Counted from the stretch's first letter, positions 8,592-18,363 are shown. The stretch: DNA of 64,000 bases from an uncultured Altererythrobacter sp. (GCA_913055875.1 CAJXJY010000006.1:124001-188000), one strand, 5' to 3'. Numbers and translations are program-made. Notes: generated by a model not told the origin, from the letters alone.

Positions 8592-8695
8592 CTCTTCGCT
8601 CCCGAAAATCGGTTCGACCCGTTTCGTCAGCTAAAAACGGACCGGTACGGTTTACGTTCCGCACCGGGGCAGGGCGTATCCTGCTTGTTGGGCGG

Positions 8696-9517
8696 TCAGT
8701 CGCGCAGCAGCTCGTTGATACCGGTCTTTTCGCGCGTGCGCGCATCGACCGTCTTGACGATCACCGCACAGGCAAGCGAGGGCCCCCCTTTCGGATCGGG
8801 CAGCGTGCCGGGCACCACCACCGAGAAGGGCGGGATTTCGCCGCGCATAATGTTGCCCGTGGCGCGGTCGACGATCTTGGTCGACTGGGTGATGAAGACG
8901 CCCATCGCGACCACGCAGCCCTCGCCGACGATCACCCCCTCGACGATTTCCGAGCGCGCGCCGATGAAGCAATTGTCGCCGATGATCGTCGGATTGGCCT
9001 GGAGGGGTTCGAGCACCCCGCCGATCCCCGCTCCGGCGGAGATGTGGCAATCGGTGCCGACCTGCGCGCAGCTGCCGACCGAGGCCCAGGTGTCGATCAT
9101 CGTCCCGTTGCCGACATAAGCGCCGATATTGACGAAGCTCGGCATCAGCACCACGCCCTTGCCGATATGCGATCCACGCCGCGCGATCGCGCCGGGGACG
9201 ACGCGAAAGCCCGCTGCGGCGAAGCGGGCATCGTCCCAGCCGGCGAACTTGGACGGCACCTTGTCGTAGGCGGGGGCGCCGACCGCGCCCTCGATCACCG
9301 CATTGTCGCGCAGGCGGAAGCTGAGCAGCACCGCCTTCTTGAGCCACTGGTTGACCCGCCAGCCGCCCTGGCCGTCGGGTTCGGCAACGCGCGCCTCGCC
9401 GCTGTCGAGCAGTTCGATCGCCGTCTCGACCGCTTCGCTCACCTCACGCGATTGCGGGGTGATGTCGGCGCGGTTGTCCCACGCGGCTTCGATGGCGGTT
9501 TCGAGGTCGGCGCTCAT
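8696..9517 (-). CDS. dapD: 2,3,4,5-tetrahydropyridine-2,6-dicarboxylate N-succinyltransferase
   Basis: A 273-residue DapD, which transfers succinyl from succinyl-CoA to tetrahydrodipicolinate in the succinylase branch of lysine and meso-diaminopimelate synthesis. The N-terminal helical domain (about 1-90) is followed by left-handed beta-helix hexapeptide repeats (about 105-230). Diagnostic stretches are [31 protein letters not shown], and [18 protein letters not shown]. Length is normal for the family. The gene stands alone here, without dapE or other lys/dap genes, and is transcribed leftwards away from the kinase gene. Confidence 0.95.
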   Translation of the reverse strand: MSADLETAIEAAWDNRADITPQSREVSEAVETAIELLDSGEARVAEPDGQGGWRVNQWLKKAVLLSFRLRDNAVIEGAVGAPAYDKVPSKFAGWDDARFAAAGFRVVPGAIARRGSHIGKGVVLMPSFVNIGAYVGNGTMIDTWASVGSCAQVGTDCHISAGAGIGGVLEPLQANPTIIGDNCFIGARSEIVEGVIVGEGCVVAMGVFITQSTKIVDRATGNIMRGEIPPFSVVVPGTLPDPKGGPSLACAVIVKTVDARTREKTGINELLRD

Positions 9518-9564
9518 GCAGGTCTCCGTCGGTGAATTGCGCGCCGCTGTTAGGGGTAGCGGAC

Positions 9565-10638
9565 CTATCCGTCCATCCCCGCCGCCACCGCGAACTGGTG
9601 AGCGCGGTCGACCAGCGGGCCGACGCGCTCGGACATCTGCCTGGCGTGGGCGGAGGAGGCGGTGCCGTCGATCACGCGTTTCTTGATCCCCTGCATGATC
9701 CCTGCGAGCCGGAACAGATTGTAGGCGAAATACCAGTCCATCGGCGGGACCGGATAGCCGGTGCGCGAGACGTAGCGCTCGACCGCTTCCTCCTGCGTCG
9801 GGATGCCGAGCGCCTCGAGATCGAGCCCGAGCAGCCCCGCGCGCCCGTCGCCCGGATTGTGCCAGTTGAGCATAAGGTAACTGAAATCGGCGATCGGATC
9901 GCCGAGGGTGGAGAGTTCCCAGTCGAGTACCGCGATCACCCGGTTGTCCGTCTTGTGGAAGATCATGTTGTCGAGCCGATAGTCGCCATGCACGACCGAG
10001 CTCTCGTGCTGCGGCGGGATGGTCTGCGGCAGCCATTCGATCAGCGCTTCCATCTGCGGCATGTGCTCGGTTTCGGAGAGCCTGTATTGCTTGCTCCAGC
10101 GGCTGATCTGGCGCGCGCAATAATCGGTCGGCTTGCCGTAATCGCCGAGCCCGATCTGCTCCGGATCCTTGGTATGCAGGTCGGCCATCGTATCGATCAT
10201 GGAGTGGTAGATTTCGCGCCTGTCCTCCGGCGTGCTGTCGGGCAGCGCGCCGTTCCACAAGGACCGCCCGTCGGCGAGGCTCATGACGAAGAATTTCGAC
10301 CCGATCACCTCCGGGTCCTCGCACAGCCCGTAAGTGCGCGGCACCGGGAAGCCGGTCGGGTAGAGTCCGGTCATCGCCTTGTATTCGCGGTCGACCGCGT
10401 GCGCGCTGGGCAGCAGCTTGCCGAAGGGCTGGCGGCGCAGGACGTAGGAGCGCCCGGGCGTGTCGATGCGGTAGGTCGGGTTCGACTGGCCGCCCTTGAA
10501 CTTGGTGTAGGAGATCGGCCCGGCGAAATCCTCGACATTGTCCTCGAACCAGGCGGTCAGCCGGTCGAGATCGAGCCGGTCGCGCTCCGGCACCTCGATC
10601 GTGCCGACCATTTCCTTGTCGAAATCTATTCCAGCCAT
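9565..10638 (-). CDS. APH-family kinase (ACAD10/11- and LvaA-like)
   Basis: A 357-residue phosphotransferase of the aminoglycoside-phosphotransferase fold. The catalytic [12 protein letters not shown] loop and the metal-binding [12 protein letters not shown] motif are intact. It resembles the N-terminal kinase domain of ACAD10/ACAD11 and Pseudomonas LvaA, which phosphorylate 4-hydroxyacyl-CoA, more than true antibiotic kinases. The neighbouring acyl-CoA dehydrogenase (11945-13276) supports this. An antibiotic-resistance role is unlikely. A palindromic repeat separates it from the upstream alcohol dehydrogenase gene. Confidence 0.8.
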   Translation of the reverse strand: MAGIDFDKEMVGTIEVPERDRLDLDRLTAWFEDNVEDFAGPISYTKFKGGQSNPTYRIDTPGRSYVLRRQPFGKLLPSAHAVDREYKAMTGLYPTGFPVPRTYGLCEDPEVIGSKFFVMSLADGRSLWNGALPDSTPEDRREIYHSMIDTMADLHTKDPEQIGLGDYGKPTDYCARQISRWSKQYRLSETEHMPQMEALIEWLPQTIPPQHESSVVHGDYRLDNMIFHKTDNRVIAVLDWELSTLGDPIADFSYLMLNWHNPGDGRAGLLGLDLEALGIPTQEEAVERYVSRTGYPVPPMDWYFAYNLFRLAGIMQGIKKRVIDGTASSAHARQMSERVGPLVDRAHQFAVAAGMDG

Positions 10639-10653
10639 ACCAGTCCTTCATGA

Positions 10654-10725
10654 GTCCCCGCGAAGGCGGGGACCTCAGGCCGCGAGCGAAGCGCCCATGG
10701 CCGGAGACCCCCGCCTTCGCGGGGG
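10654..10725. repeat. palindromic repeat (CCCCGCGAAGGCGGGG type)
   Basis: Two small hairpins in opposite order, one starting GTCCCCGCGAAGGCGGGGA (10654) and one of the form CCCCCGCCTTCGCGGGGG (10708-10725), lie in the gap between the kinase and alcohol dehydrogenase genes. The unit resembles the units at 17042 and 18281 (hairpins of the C3-4 GGCGAAAGCC G3-4 kind) and looks like a REP-type intergenic element. Confidence 0.75.
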
Positions 10726-10730
10726 ATCGG

Positions 10731-11819
10731 TTAGTCGAACACCACCACGCTCCGCGCCGAATGCCCTTCGCGCATCTTGTCGAAGCCGGCATTGATCTCC
10801 TCCAGCGGTATCCGCTCGGCGATGATCGTGTCGAGGTCGAGCAGCCCGCGCAGGTAGAAATCGACCAGCCGCGGCAGATCGACCGGGAAGTGGTTCATCC
10901 CCATGATCGCGCCCTGCAGCTTCTTGCCGGAGAGCAGGTCCATCGCCCCGAGCCCGACCTTGCAGTCGAGCGGCATCATGCCGAGGATCGTTGCGGTGCC
11001 GCCGCGGCGCAGCAGCTTGACGCACAGGTCCGCGGAGGCCTGCCGTCCGACCGCCTCGATCGCGTGGTGCACGCCGCTGCCGGTGATTGTCATCACCTGT
11101 TCGACCGCATCCTCCGCCATCGCGTCGATGGTGTCCGTCGCACCGAGCACTTCGGCGAGCTTGCGCTTCTCGGGCAGCGGGTCGAGCGCGATCACCTTGC
11201 CCGCGCCAGCGATCTTCGCCGCGTTGACCGCCGCGAGGCCGACCCCGCCGCAACCGACGATCGCGACCGCCTCGCCTGGCACTACCGAGCAGGCGTTGAA
11301 GATCGTGCCCGCCCCGGTCGTCACTGCGCAGCCGATCACCGCCGCGCGGTCCAAGGGCATGTCCTTGTCGATCGCGACGCAGGCATGTTCGTGGATCAGC
11401 ATCTGCTCGGCAAAGGCCGAGAGGTTGAGCATCTGGGCGACCATCTCCTCGCCGCCCGCACGGGTAATGCGCGGCTGCTGCGTCTGGTCGCGCCGCGTAT
11501 GCTGGCCCATGCACAGCGCCATCCGTCCGGTGACGCAGAATTCGCAATGGCCGCAGAACGCGCTGAGGCAGGAAACGACGTGGTCGCCCGGTTTGACCGT
11601 CCGGACCTCGCTCCCGACAGCGCGCACCACGCCCGCCGCCTCGTGCCCGGGGATCGCGGGCAGCGCGTGCGGATAGGCGCCGTCGATGAAATGCAGGTCC
11701 GAATGGCACAGCCCGCATGCCCTGGTGTCGATCAGCACCTCGTGCGGCAACGGATCGGCGAGTTCGACCTCGCCGATAGTCAGGCTTCCGACCTGCTCAA
11801 GAATCGCGGCTTTCGCCAT
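10731..11819 (-). CDS. zinc-dependent alcohol dehydrogenase
   Basis: The 362-residue product is a class III/medium-chain zinc alcohol dehydrogenase. The catalytic zinc region [14 protein letters not shown], the GHEAAG motif, the four-Cys structural zinc site (CGHCEFC with the following Cys), and the NAD-binding [11 protein letters not shown] are all present. It should oxidise a primary or secondary alcohol to an aldehyde or ketone with NAD(P). The substrate is not apparent, but the setting among acyl-CoA dehydrogenases and an SDR suggests catabolism of hydroxylated or alcohol-type carbon sources. Confidence 0.88.
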   Translation of the reverse strand: MAKAAILEQVGSLTIGEVELADPLPHEVLIDTRACGLCHSDLHFIDGAYPHALPAIPGHEAAGVVRAVGSEVRTVKPGDHVVSCLSAFCGHCEFCVTGRMALCMGQHTRRDQTQQPRITRAGGEEMVAQMLNLSAFAEQMLIHEHACVAIDKDMPLDRAAVIGCAVTTGAGTIFNACSVVPGEAVAIVGCGGVGLAAVNAAKIAGAGKVIALDPLPEKRKLAEVLGATDTIDAMAEDAVEQVMTITGSGVHHAIEAVGRQASADLCVKLLRRGGTATILGMMPLDCKVGLGAMDLLSGKKLQGAIMGMNHFPVDLPRLVDFYLRGLLDLDTIIAERIPLEEINAGFDKMREGHSARSVVVFD

Positions 11820-11831
11820 AACCTCACAACT

Positions 11832-11922
11832 CCGTTCGCCCTGAGCCTGTCGAAGGGCTGTCTTTCACTTCCGGTGCCGCGCTCGAATAAAAGCAGTGCT
11901 TCGACAGGCTCGGCACGAACGG
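11832..11922. repeat. palindromic repeat (CCGTTCG...CTGTCGAAG type)
   Basis: An imperfect inverted repeat has outer ends CCGTTCGCCCTGAGCC and the complement of CCGTTCGTGCCGAGCC. It lies between the alcohol dehydrogenase start and the acyl-CoA dehydrogenase stop. The same family occurs at 39791-39921, and a divergent relative occurs at 25656-25766. It is a typical sphingomonad intergenic palindrome. Confidence 0.75.
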
Positions 11923-11944
11923 CATTTGACGTATCGCCCGTGCG

Positions 11945-13276
11945 CTACCGCGTCGCCCCCATGTCGCCCGAGCTGAAGCCGTCGCCCGCGGTCGGTGCGC
12001 GGCCTTCGCGCAGCGCGTTGGCGGTCGGGCCTTCCTCGGGCATGTGCTTGGCGAATTCCATCCGTGCGATCGAGCGGGCGTGGACCTCGTCGGGCCCGTC
12101 GGCGAGCCGCAACGTACGCTGGTGCGCGTAGGCGCTGGCGAGCCCGTAATCGTTCGACACCCCGCCGCCGCCATGCGCCTGGATCGCATCGTCGATGATC
12201 CGCAGCGCCATATTGGGCGCCTGGACCTTGATCATCGCGATCTCCTGCTTGGCCGCCTTGTTGCCGACCTTGTCCATCATGTCGGCCGCCTTGAGGCACA
12301 GCAGGCGGGTCATGTCGATATCGATCCGCGCCTGCGCGACGCGCTCCTCCCACACCGAATGCTTGTAGATCGGCTTGCCGAACGCCTCGCGCTCCTGCAG
12401 CCGCTTGCACATCTTGGCGAGCGCTTCCTCGGCGACGCCGATGGTGCGCATGCAGTGATGGATACGCCCCGGCCCGAGGCGGCCCTGCGCGATCTCGAAG
12501 CCGCGGCCTTCGCCGAGCAGCATGTTGGTGACGGGCACGCGCACGTCCTTGAGCTCGACCTCCATGTGCCCGTGCGGCGCGTCGTCGTAGCCGAACACGG
12601 GCAAATGGCGGATCACGTTCACACCCTCGGCATCGGTCGGCATCAGGATCATCGACTGCTGCGCGTGGCGCTTGGCCTCGAAATCGGTCTTGCCCATCAC
12701 GATCGCGACCTTGCAGCGCGGATCGCCGAGGCCCGAGGACCACCATTTGCGCCCGTTGATGACGTATTCGTCGCCGTCGCGCTCGATGCGGGTTTCGATG
12801 TTCGTGGCATCGGACGAAGCCGTGAACGGCTCGGTCATCAGGAAGGCCGAACGGATCTCGCCGTTCATCAGCGGGCCCAGCCACTGCTCCTTCTGCTCGC
12901 GCGTGCCGTAGCGGTGGAACACTTCCATGTTGCCGGTATCGGGTGCGGAGCAATTGAACACCTCGCTCGCCCAGCCGATCCGGCCCATCTCTTCGGCGCA
13001 CAGCGCGTATTCGAGATTGGTCAGGCCGGGACCCTCGAATTCGAAGCTCTCGTCGACATGGTGGTGGCTGTCGTTGCGCGGCGGCATGAACAGGTTCCAG
13101 ATGCCCGCGTCCTTGGCCTTGGCCTTCATCTCTTCGACGATCGGGATGACTTTCCAGCGCTCGCCCTCGGCATCCTGTTCCAGATAGGTCGGCACGTTCG
13201 GGCGGACGTTCGCCTCGATGAAGTCGCGCACCCGATCGCGCCAATATTGCTGTCTCTCGGTGGGTTCGAAGTCCAT
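11945..13276 (-). CDS. acyl-CoA dehydrogenase (ACAD11/LvaC-like)
   Basis: A 443-residue FAD-dependent acyl-CoA dehydrogenase, slightly longer than the 380-400 of classical short/medium-chain members. The N-terminal helical domain, the middle beta domain ([27 protein letters not shown]), and the C-terminal helical domain ([38 protein letters not shown]) are in order. The length and the R-rich [14 protein letters not shown] segment fit the ACAD10/11 group. Its partner kinase gene at 9565 suggests dehydrogenation or isomerisation of phosphorylated 4-hydroxyacyl-CoA. This is inference from family and neighbourhood. Confidence 0.88.
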   Translation of the reverse strand: MDFEPTERQQYWRDRVRDFIEANVRPNVPTYLEQDAEGERWKVIPIVEEMKAKAKDAGIWNLFMPPRNDSHHHVDESFEFEGPGLTNLEYALCAEEMGRIGWASEVFNCSAPDTGNMEVFHRYGTREQKEQWLGPLMNGEIRSAFLMTEPFTASSDATNIETRIERDGDEYVINGRKWWSSGLGDPRCKVAIVMGKTDFEAKRHAQQSMILMPTDAEGVNVIRHLPVFGYDDAPHGHMEVELKDVRVPVTNMLLGEGRGFEIAQGRLGPGRIHHCMRTIGVAEEALAKMCKRLQEREAFGKPIYKHSVWEERVAQARIDIDMTRLLCLKAADMMDKVGNKAAKQEIAMIKVQAPNMALRIIDDAIQAHGGGGVSNDYGLASAYAHQRTLRLADGPDEVHARSIARMEFAKHMPEEGPTANALREGRAPTAGDGFSSGDMGATR

Positions 13277-13363
13277 TCTCGGCTATCCTCTCTCGAATAC
13301 GAATCCGTTGCGGTGTGAAACTGGCAGAGCCCGGCACGCGCGCCAAGGCTCCATGTGCGAAAG

Positions 13364-14788
13364 TCAGATGATCTTGCCTCCGTCGTCCGGCCCGAGCCGG
13401 GCGGCTTCGTCGAGCGCGGCGAGGCGTGCCTCGTGCTCGGCGCGGCTGATCGGGAACCGGCCGAGCCAATAGGCGGAAATCAGCCCGAGCAGGAAGACCG
13501 CGCTGCAATAGAGCAGGATCAGCTGGGTGATGACCGGCTCTGCCACCGCGCCCGGCCGCGCGCCGGTCGGGAAAGCGGCGAGCGACAGCATGCCGCCCGC
13601 GAACAGGATACCGACCCCGGTGGCGCATTTCTGCACCAGCCAGTTGCCGGCATAGAAGCTCCCTTCGGCACGGCGGCCGCTTTTCTCCTGGTAGGCCTCG
13701 ATGATCTCCGCCACCATGGAGGTCGCCGAAATGACCGCGGCGACGCCCGCCGCGTTGCTGACGAATACGAAAAGGAACAGGCTCCAGGCCGAGCCCGCGC
13801 TGCCGAGTTCGGGCCACATTCCGGCATAGCGCAGCGCGTAGGGCACCAGCCAGAACGTCATCGAGACGATCGTGGTCGCCGCCCCGGTCGCGGCCTTGCC
13901 GAAGCGCAGGTGCAGGCGGCTGACGGTCAGGAATACTGCGACCACGCTCATGAACAGGATCAGCGGATAGATCGCCAGCTGCGCCTCGTTCAGCTGCCAC
14001 ACGAAGTAATACAGGTAGTTCGACAGCGCGAAGGTCATGCCCTGGCTGACATAGGCCGCCAGCGCGCCCGCGGCGAAGATCAGGAAGGCACGCTCGGAAA
14101 ACGCCTCGACGATCTCGCCGAACACTTCGCGCAAATTGAAGCGCGGCGGGCGCTGGTCGGGATAGCCGGCGACGTAGCGGTGCTGCGTCGCGGCCGAAAA
14201 CAGCACCGCGGCGGCCATCGCGATCGCTCCGTAGAGCCCGTATTGGCGATAACCCTCGAGCGAAAGCAGGTCGTCGCGCAGAAACACCTGATAGGCGAGG
14301 AACACCGCGATCAGCCCGCTCGCCCAGCCGAACAGGAAGCGGTAGCGGAACAGCGTGGTGCGCTCGTCGTAGTCGCGGGTGATTTCGGGAACGAGCGAGA
14401 TCGACGGCACTTCGCAGGCCGACAGCAGCAGCCGCACCACGATCGCGAGGCCGAGCAGCGTCCAGAATTCGGGCGGCCCGTCGACCGGCGGCGACCACAG
14501 CATGTACCACACCACGGCCAGCGGCAGCGGCGCGGCGTAGAGCCACGGCAGGCGGCGGCCCCACGGCGTATAGGTCCGGTCCGACAGCGCGCCGAGGAAC
14601 GGGTCGATCATCGCATCGACCACCAGCGCGATCACCAGCGCGAGGCTGACCAGCCAGGCGTCCATGCCGAGCACCTGGTTGTAGAAGGTCAGCAGGAAGA
14701 CCGAAAAGCCGTTATCCTTGATCCCGAACGCGATCGAGCCCGACGCGTTGTAGACCTTGAGCCTGAGCGGGACGGGCGACGCGCTCAT
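13364..14788 (-). CDS. MFS/GPH-type transporter
   Basis: The 474-residue integral membrane protein has about twelve hydrophobic segments. Sequence character follows the glycoside-pentoside-hexuronide (MelB-like) group of the major facilitator superfamily: SLALVIALVVDAMIDPFLGA then LSDRTYTPWGRRLPWLYAAP near residues 45-80. Substrate is unknown; in this context a carboxylic acid or an alcohol is as likely as a sugar. The frame is open further upstream, but the ATG at 14788 sits eight bases after the SDR stop and gives the normal family N terminus. Confidence 0.82.
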   Translation of the reverse strand: MSASPVPLRLKVYNASGSIAFGIKDNGFSVFLLTFYNQVLGMDAWLVSLALVIALVVDAMIDPFLGALSDRTYTPWGRRLPWLYAAPLPLAVVWYMLWSPPVDGPPEFWTLLGLAIVVRLLLSACEVPSISLVPEITRDYDERTTLFRYRFLFGWASGLIAVFLAYQVFLRDDLLSLEGYRQYGLYGAIAMAAAVLFSAATQHRYVAGYPDQRPPRFNLREVFGEIVEAFSERAFLIFAAGALAAYVSQGMTFALSNYLYYFVWQLNEAQLAIYPLILFMSVVAVFLTVSRLHLRFGKAATGAATTIVSMTFWLVPYALRYAGMWPELGSAGSAWSLFLFVFVSNAAGVAAVISATSMVAEIIEAYQEKSGRRAEGSFYAGNWLVQKCATGVGILFAGGMLSLAAFPTGARPGAVAEPVITQLILLYCSAVFLLGLISAYWLGRFPISRAEHEARLAALDEAARLGPDDGGKII

Positions 14789-14795
14789 CGCGGGG

Positions 14796-15671
14796 TCAGG
14801 CGCCGGCCTGCTGCTGTTTCGCGGCTTCTTCCATCGCCAGCAGCGCCTCGAACACCTGCGGTTCCTCCGGGTCCCAGCTGTAGCGCGGGCCGATGGTGAT
14901 CCCGCCGTCGACCAGCAGCGAGGTGCCGGTGACGAAGCCCGCCGCATCGCTCGCCAGATAGGCGCAGGCCTCGGCGATATCCTCAGGTTGCCCGCTGCGC
15001 TTCACGGGCTGCGCGTTGGACGACATCTGCGCGATCGCCGCCTTGGCCATCGCCTTGGTCTCTTCGGGCAGGTCGAGCGAGGAGGTGAAGATGTTGGTGT
15101 TGATGAAGCCCGGCTGGATCGCGTTCACTCGGATGCCGAATTGCGCAAGGTCGGCGGCGGCCATCTTCGTCAGATGCAGCACGCCGGCCTTCGCCACCGC
15201 ATAGGCAGTCGGCGAATAGCCCGGGCCTTCCGCTGCGACGCTCGAGACGTTGACGATGCTGGCGCCGCCGGACTTGGTCGTGGCGCGGTCCTTCATATGC
15301 GGTACGGCGTAGCGAATCCCGAACGCGACCGAGCGCAGCAGCAGGTCCATCGTCCGGTCCCACTCGTCGGGCTCGATCTCGTGGATCGGCGGGCGCGCGC
15401 CGCCCGCGCCGGCATTGTTGAACAGCGTGTCGATCCCGCCGGTTTCCGCGCCCGCCAGGTCCATCAGAGCGCGCAGGTCGTCGGTCGAGGTCACGTCGCA
15501 GTGCTGGAAGCGGATTTCGCCCTCGGCATCCGCGGCCAGCGCCTTGCCGCCGGTTTCGTCGATATCGGCGGCGTAGACCACCGCGCCCTCGCGCGCGAAC
15601 AGGCGCGCGCTCGCTGCGCCGATACCCGATGCCGCGCCGGTGACGACCACCGTCCTGCCGGAGAATCGCAT
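14796..15671 (-). CDS. SDR family oxidoreductase
   Basis: A 291-residue classical short-chain dehydrogenase. The NAD(P) site TGAASGIGAASA (about residues 11-22), NNAG, the catalytic Ser in VNVSSVAAEGPGYSP, and the YAVAKAGVL pair (Tyr and Lys) are intact. An extended C-terminal tail after VDGGITIGPRYSWDPEEP is unusual. GGAGAGA precedes the ATG. It is followed eight bases later by the transporter gene and is divergent from the acyl-CoA dehydrogenase gene at 15844. It probably oxidises a hydroxyacyl-CoA or an alcohol. Confidence 0.88.
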   Translation of the reverse strand: MRFSGRTVVVTGAASGIGAASARLFAREGAVVYAADIDETGGKALAADAEGEIRFQHCDVTSTDDLRALMDLAGAETGGIDTLFNNAGAGGARPPIHEIEPDEWDRTMDLLLRSVAFGIRYAVPHMKDRATTKSGGASIVNVSSVAAEGPGYSPTAYAVAKAGVLHLTKMAAADLAQFGIRVNAIQPGFINTNIFTSSLDLPEETKAMAKAAIAQMSSNAQPVKRSGQPEDIAEACAYLASDAAGFVTGTSLLVDGGITIGPRYSWDPEEPQVFEALLAMEEAAKQQQAGA

Positions 15672-15797
15672 ACCCGTTCTCTCCTCTCTCCAGACGGCGC
15701 AGCTTAGGGGCGGGCGGCCCCGCGTCAACGCGCGATGTGCTGACGCTACGGCATGGCGGGCCGCATTGTTTGCCCTTGCCGCGCAGGGGCGAATCGC

Positions 15798-15813
15798 TTT
15801 ACGTTTGCGTCAA
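15798..15813. promoter_or_regulatory. candidate LiuR/PsrA-type operator
   Basis: TTTACGTTTGCGTCAA lies 31 bases before the acyl-CoA dehydrogenase start. It is an inverted repeat (TTTACG, four bases, CGTCAA; one mismatch) resembling the MerR-family LiuR recognition sequence that controls branched-chain and fatty acid catabolism genes in proteobacteria. The similarity is recalled, not computed, and no liuR gene is in the window. Confidence 0.4.
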
Positions 15814-15843
15814 CGAAATCACCCGGAGAGAGGAGTCGGCCCG

Positions 15844-17034
15844 ATGCCGGAAAATGCCGATCTGGACGCCTTCCGCGCCGAAACGCGCGAATGGCTCGAA
15901 GCGAACTGTCCCCCCGAAATGCGCGAGCCCGTCCGCGACGAGGACGACGTCTATTGGGGCGGCCGCAACGCCAGCTTCAAGAACGACGCGCAGAAGGCAT
16001 GGTTCGAGGCGTGCCGCGACAAAGGCTACACCGTCCCCGCATGGCCGAAGGAATATGGCGGCGCGGGCCTGTCTCCCGCCGAGGCCAAGGTGCTGCGGCA
16101 GGAGATGGCGGCCATCAACGCGCGCCCGCCGCTGTCGAGTTTCGGCATCTGGATGCTCGGCCCGGCGCTGCTCCATTTCGGCACCGAGGAGCAGAAGCGG
16201 CATTTCCTCAACCAGATCGCGCGCGGCGAAATCCGCTGGTGCCAGGGCTATTCGGAGCCGGGCAGCGGCTCGGATCTCGTCAGCCTGCAGACCTTCGGCG
16301 AAGACAAGGGCGACCATTGGGTCGTCAACGGCCAGAAAATCTGGACCAGCTATGCCGACAATGCCGACTGGATCTTCTGCCTCGTCCGCACCGACAAGGA
16401 CGACAAGTATCGCGGCATCACCTTCATGCTGTTCGACATGGCGAGCGAAGGTGTCTCGACCAAGCCGATCAAGCTGATCAGCGGCAACAGCCCGTTCTGC
16501 GAGACCTTCTTCGACGACGTGAAGGTGCCCAAGAGCTACGGCGAGGGCATCCCCGCGCAGGTCGGCGAGGTCAATCGCGGCTGGGACGTGGCGAAATACC
16601 TGCTCGGCCACGAACGCGAGATGATCTCGGGCGCCGACGGGGGCGAGCGCACCAGCGCGATCGGCGCGGCGATGAAGCGCATCGCCGGCGAGCTCGATCC
16701 GGTGCTGCGCGCCGAGCTGGCGATGTTCGATGTGGATGCGCTCGCCTATGCCTGCATGGGCGAGAAGTTCCTCGACGAGATCAAGGTCGGCAAGGCGCAT
16801 CCGGCGCAGCCCAACATGATGAAATATGCCGGCACCGAGCTGAACAAGCGCCGCTACGAGCTGATGATGGCGGCGGGGGGCAGCCAGGCGCTCGAATGGG
16901 ACAGCGAGGAAACCGGCGGCGGAAAGACCGCGCGCGGCTGGCTCAGGACCAAGGCCAACAGCATCGAGGGCGGCACCAGCGAGGTGATGCTCAACGTCAT
17001 TTCCAAGCGCATCCTGGAGCTGCCGGGGGCCTAA
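15844..17034 (+). CDS. acyl-CoA dehydrogenase (FadE-like)
   Basis: A 396-residue acyl-CoA dehydrogenase that should introduce the alpha-beta double bond in an acyl-CoA, passing electrons to ETF. Recognisable parts are WPKEYGGAGLSPAEAKVL, QGYSEPGSGSDLVSLQT (FAD/substrate region), NGQKIWTSYADNADW, and the C-terminal SIEGGTSEVMLNVISKRIL. GAGAGAGGAG lies before the ATG. The pairing with a second acyl-CoA dehydrogenase at 17138 resembles the heteromeric FadE28/FadE29-like arrangement used for sterol side chains or branched acids, but this is only a context-based suggestion. Confidence 0.92.
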   Translation: MPENADLDAFRAETREWLEANCPPEMREPVRDEDDVYWGGRNASFKNDAQKAWFEACRDKGYTVPAWPKEYGGAGLSPAEAKVLRQEMAAINARPPLSSFGIWMLGPALLHFGTEEQKRHFLNQIARGEIRWCQGYSEPGSGSDLVSLQTFGEDKGDHWVVNGQKIWTSYADNADWIFCLVRTDKDDKYRGITFMLFDMASEGVSTKPIKLISGNSPFCETFFDDVKVPKSYGEGIPAQVGEVNRGWDVAKYLLGHEREMISGADGGERTSAIGAAMKRIAGELDPVLRAELAMFDVDALAYACMGEKFLDEIKVGKAHPAQPNMMKYAGTELNKRRYELMMAAGGSQALEWDSEETGGGKTARGWLRTKANSIEGGTSEVMLNVISKRILELPGA

Positions 17035-17041
17035 CCATTCA

Positions 17042-17123
17042 CGTCACCCCGGCGAAAGCCGGGGTCTCCATCCGCCGGGTGCGACCCGGCTGCACGAGAT
17101 CCCGGATCAAGTCCGGGATGACG
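17042..17123. repeat. palindromic repeat (GTCACCCCGGCGAAAGCC type)
   Basis: Two internal hairpins (CCCCGGCGAAAGCCGGGG and a CCCGGATCAAGTCCGGG unit) are bounded by CGTCACCCC and GGGATGACG. The element lies between two co-directional acyl-CoA dehydrogenase genes and recurs in altered form at 18281-18363. This is the familiar GTCATCCC-type dispersed element of sphingomonads. Confidence 0.8.
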
Positions 17124-17137
17124 ATCGGGAGAGAAGA

Positions 17138-18277
17138 ATGCCACTCTATCACGACGACGATCAGGCGATGCTCGCCGACAGCGCGAGCCAGTTCATGCGC
17201 GAGGAAGGCGCGATCGCCAAGCAGCTGCGTCATTGGCGCGACAAGGACTGCAAGGACGGCTTCGGCCACGAATTGTGGAAGCAGTTCGGCGAGATGGGCT
17301 TCACCGGCATCCTCGTCGGCGAGGATGATGGCGGGCTCGGCATGGGACATGTCGAGGCGGGCATCGTGCTCGAGGAAATCGGGCGCAACCTCACCCCGTC
17401 GCCCTTCCTGGCCAGCTCGGTGCTGGCGGCGACCGCGCTCCAACACGGCGGCGACGAGGTACGCGGGCGCTATTTGCCCGGGCTGATTTCGGGCGACAGC
17501 GTGTTTGCGGTCGCGATCGACGAAGGCGCGAAACATCGTCCGGAGACGATCAGGACCAAGGCCGAGAAATCGGGTAACGGCTTCAAGCTGTCGGGCAGGA
17601 AGGATTTCGTCGTCCACGGCGCGAGCGCCGACATGATCGTGGTCGCGGCGCGCACTTCCGGCAGCGACGACGACAAGGACGGCATCACGCTGTTCGCGGT
17701 GCCCAAGGACGCGGCCAATATGAGCCACGACGCGGTCCGGCTGGTCGACAGCTCGATGGCGACGCACACCACCTTCGACGGCGTCGAACTCGACGGCGAC
17801 GCGGTGATCGGCGAGGTCGACGGCGGGCGCGAGATCCTCGACAAGGTGCTGGTGGCCGGCCGGGTCGGCTCGGCCGCGGAAGGGATCGGCGTCGCGCGCG
17901 GGGCGATGGACATGACCGTCGACTATCTCAAACAGCGCAAGCAGTTCGGAAAGCTGATCGGCGAGTTCCAGGCGCTCCAGCACCGCGCCGCGCATCTCTA
18001 TTCCGAAGTCGAAATCGCGCGCGCGGCGGTGATCAAGGCGGCGCAGCTGCTCGACGGCGGCTCCGACAAGGCCGACCTGATGGCCTCGGTCGCCAAGGCC
18101 AAGGTCGCCGCGGCGGCGGGCCTCGCGGTGCGCGAAGGCGTGCAGATGCATGGCGGCATCGGCATGACCGACGAATACGATATCGGCCTCTACATGAAGC
18201 GCGACCGCGCGCTGCAGGAATTCCTCGGCGACCGGTACTACCATGCCGGGCGCGTGGCCGAGATGTCGGGCTACTAA
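17138..18277 (+). CDS. acyl-CoA dehydrogenase
   Basis: A 379-residue acyl-CoA dehydrogenase, divergent from the preceding one. It has LVGEDDGGLGMGHVEAGIVL, GRKDFVVHGASADMIVVAA, YLKQRKQFGKLIGEFQALQH, and VREGVQMHGGIGMTDEYDIGLYMKR. The catalytic base region of the N-terminal half (about residues 110-160) is atypical, as is common in the second subunit of two-component dehydrogenases. It may therefore form a complex with the product of 15844-17034, only 103 bases upstream. Substrate unknown. Confidence 0.9.
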   Translation: MPLYHDDDQAMLADSASQFMREEGAIAKQLRHWRDKDCKDGFGHELWKQFGEMGFTGILVGEDDGGLGMGHVEAGIVLEEIGRNLTPSPFLASSVLAATALQHGGDEVRGRYLPGLISGDSVFAVAIDEGAKHRPETIRTKAEKSGNGFKLSGRKDFVVHGASADMIVVAARTSGSDDDKDGITLFAVPKDAANMSHDAVRLVDSSMATHTTFDGVELDGDAVIGEVDGGREILDKVLVAGRVGSAAEGIGVARGAMDMTVDYLKQRKQFGKLIGEFQALQHRAAHLYSEVEIARAAVIKAAQLLDGGSDKADLMASVAKAKVAAAAGLAVREGVQMHGGIGMTDEYDIGLYMKRDRALQEFLGDRYYHAGRVAEMSGY

Positions 18278-18280
18278 TTG

Positions 18281-18363
18281 CCGTCACCCCAGCGAAAGCC
18301 GGGGTCTCAGGCTGCCTGGACCGACCCGAAACAACCAGATCCCAGCTTTCGCTGGGATGACGG
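18281..18363. repeat. palindromic repeat (GTCACCCCAGCGAAAGCC type)
   Basis: The outer ends CCGTCACCCCAGCG and the complementary end GCTGGGATGACGG make a partly paired cruciform, with CAGCTTTCGCTG inside. It separates the acyl-CoA dehydrogenase stop and the SDR start, and is related to the element at 17042-17123. Confidence 0.78.

Noticed and set aside
9565-10638. Aminoglycoside resistance gene
   Set aside because: Although the APH fold is clear, the sequence and neighbourhood fit the ACAD10/11-LvaA kinase group.
13355-14899. 514-codon plus-strand frame
   Set aside because: Antisense to the membrane transporter gene, with no recognisable domain.
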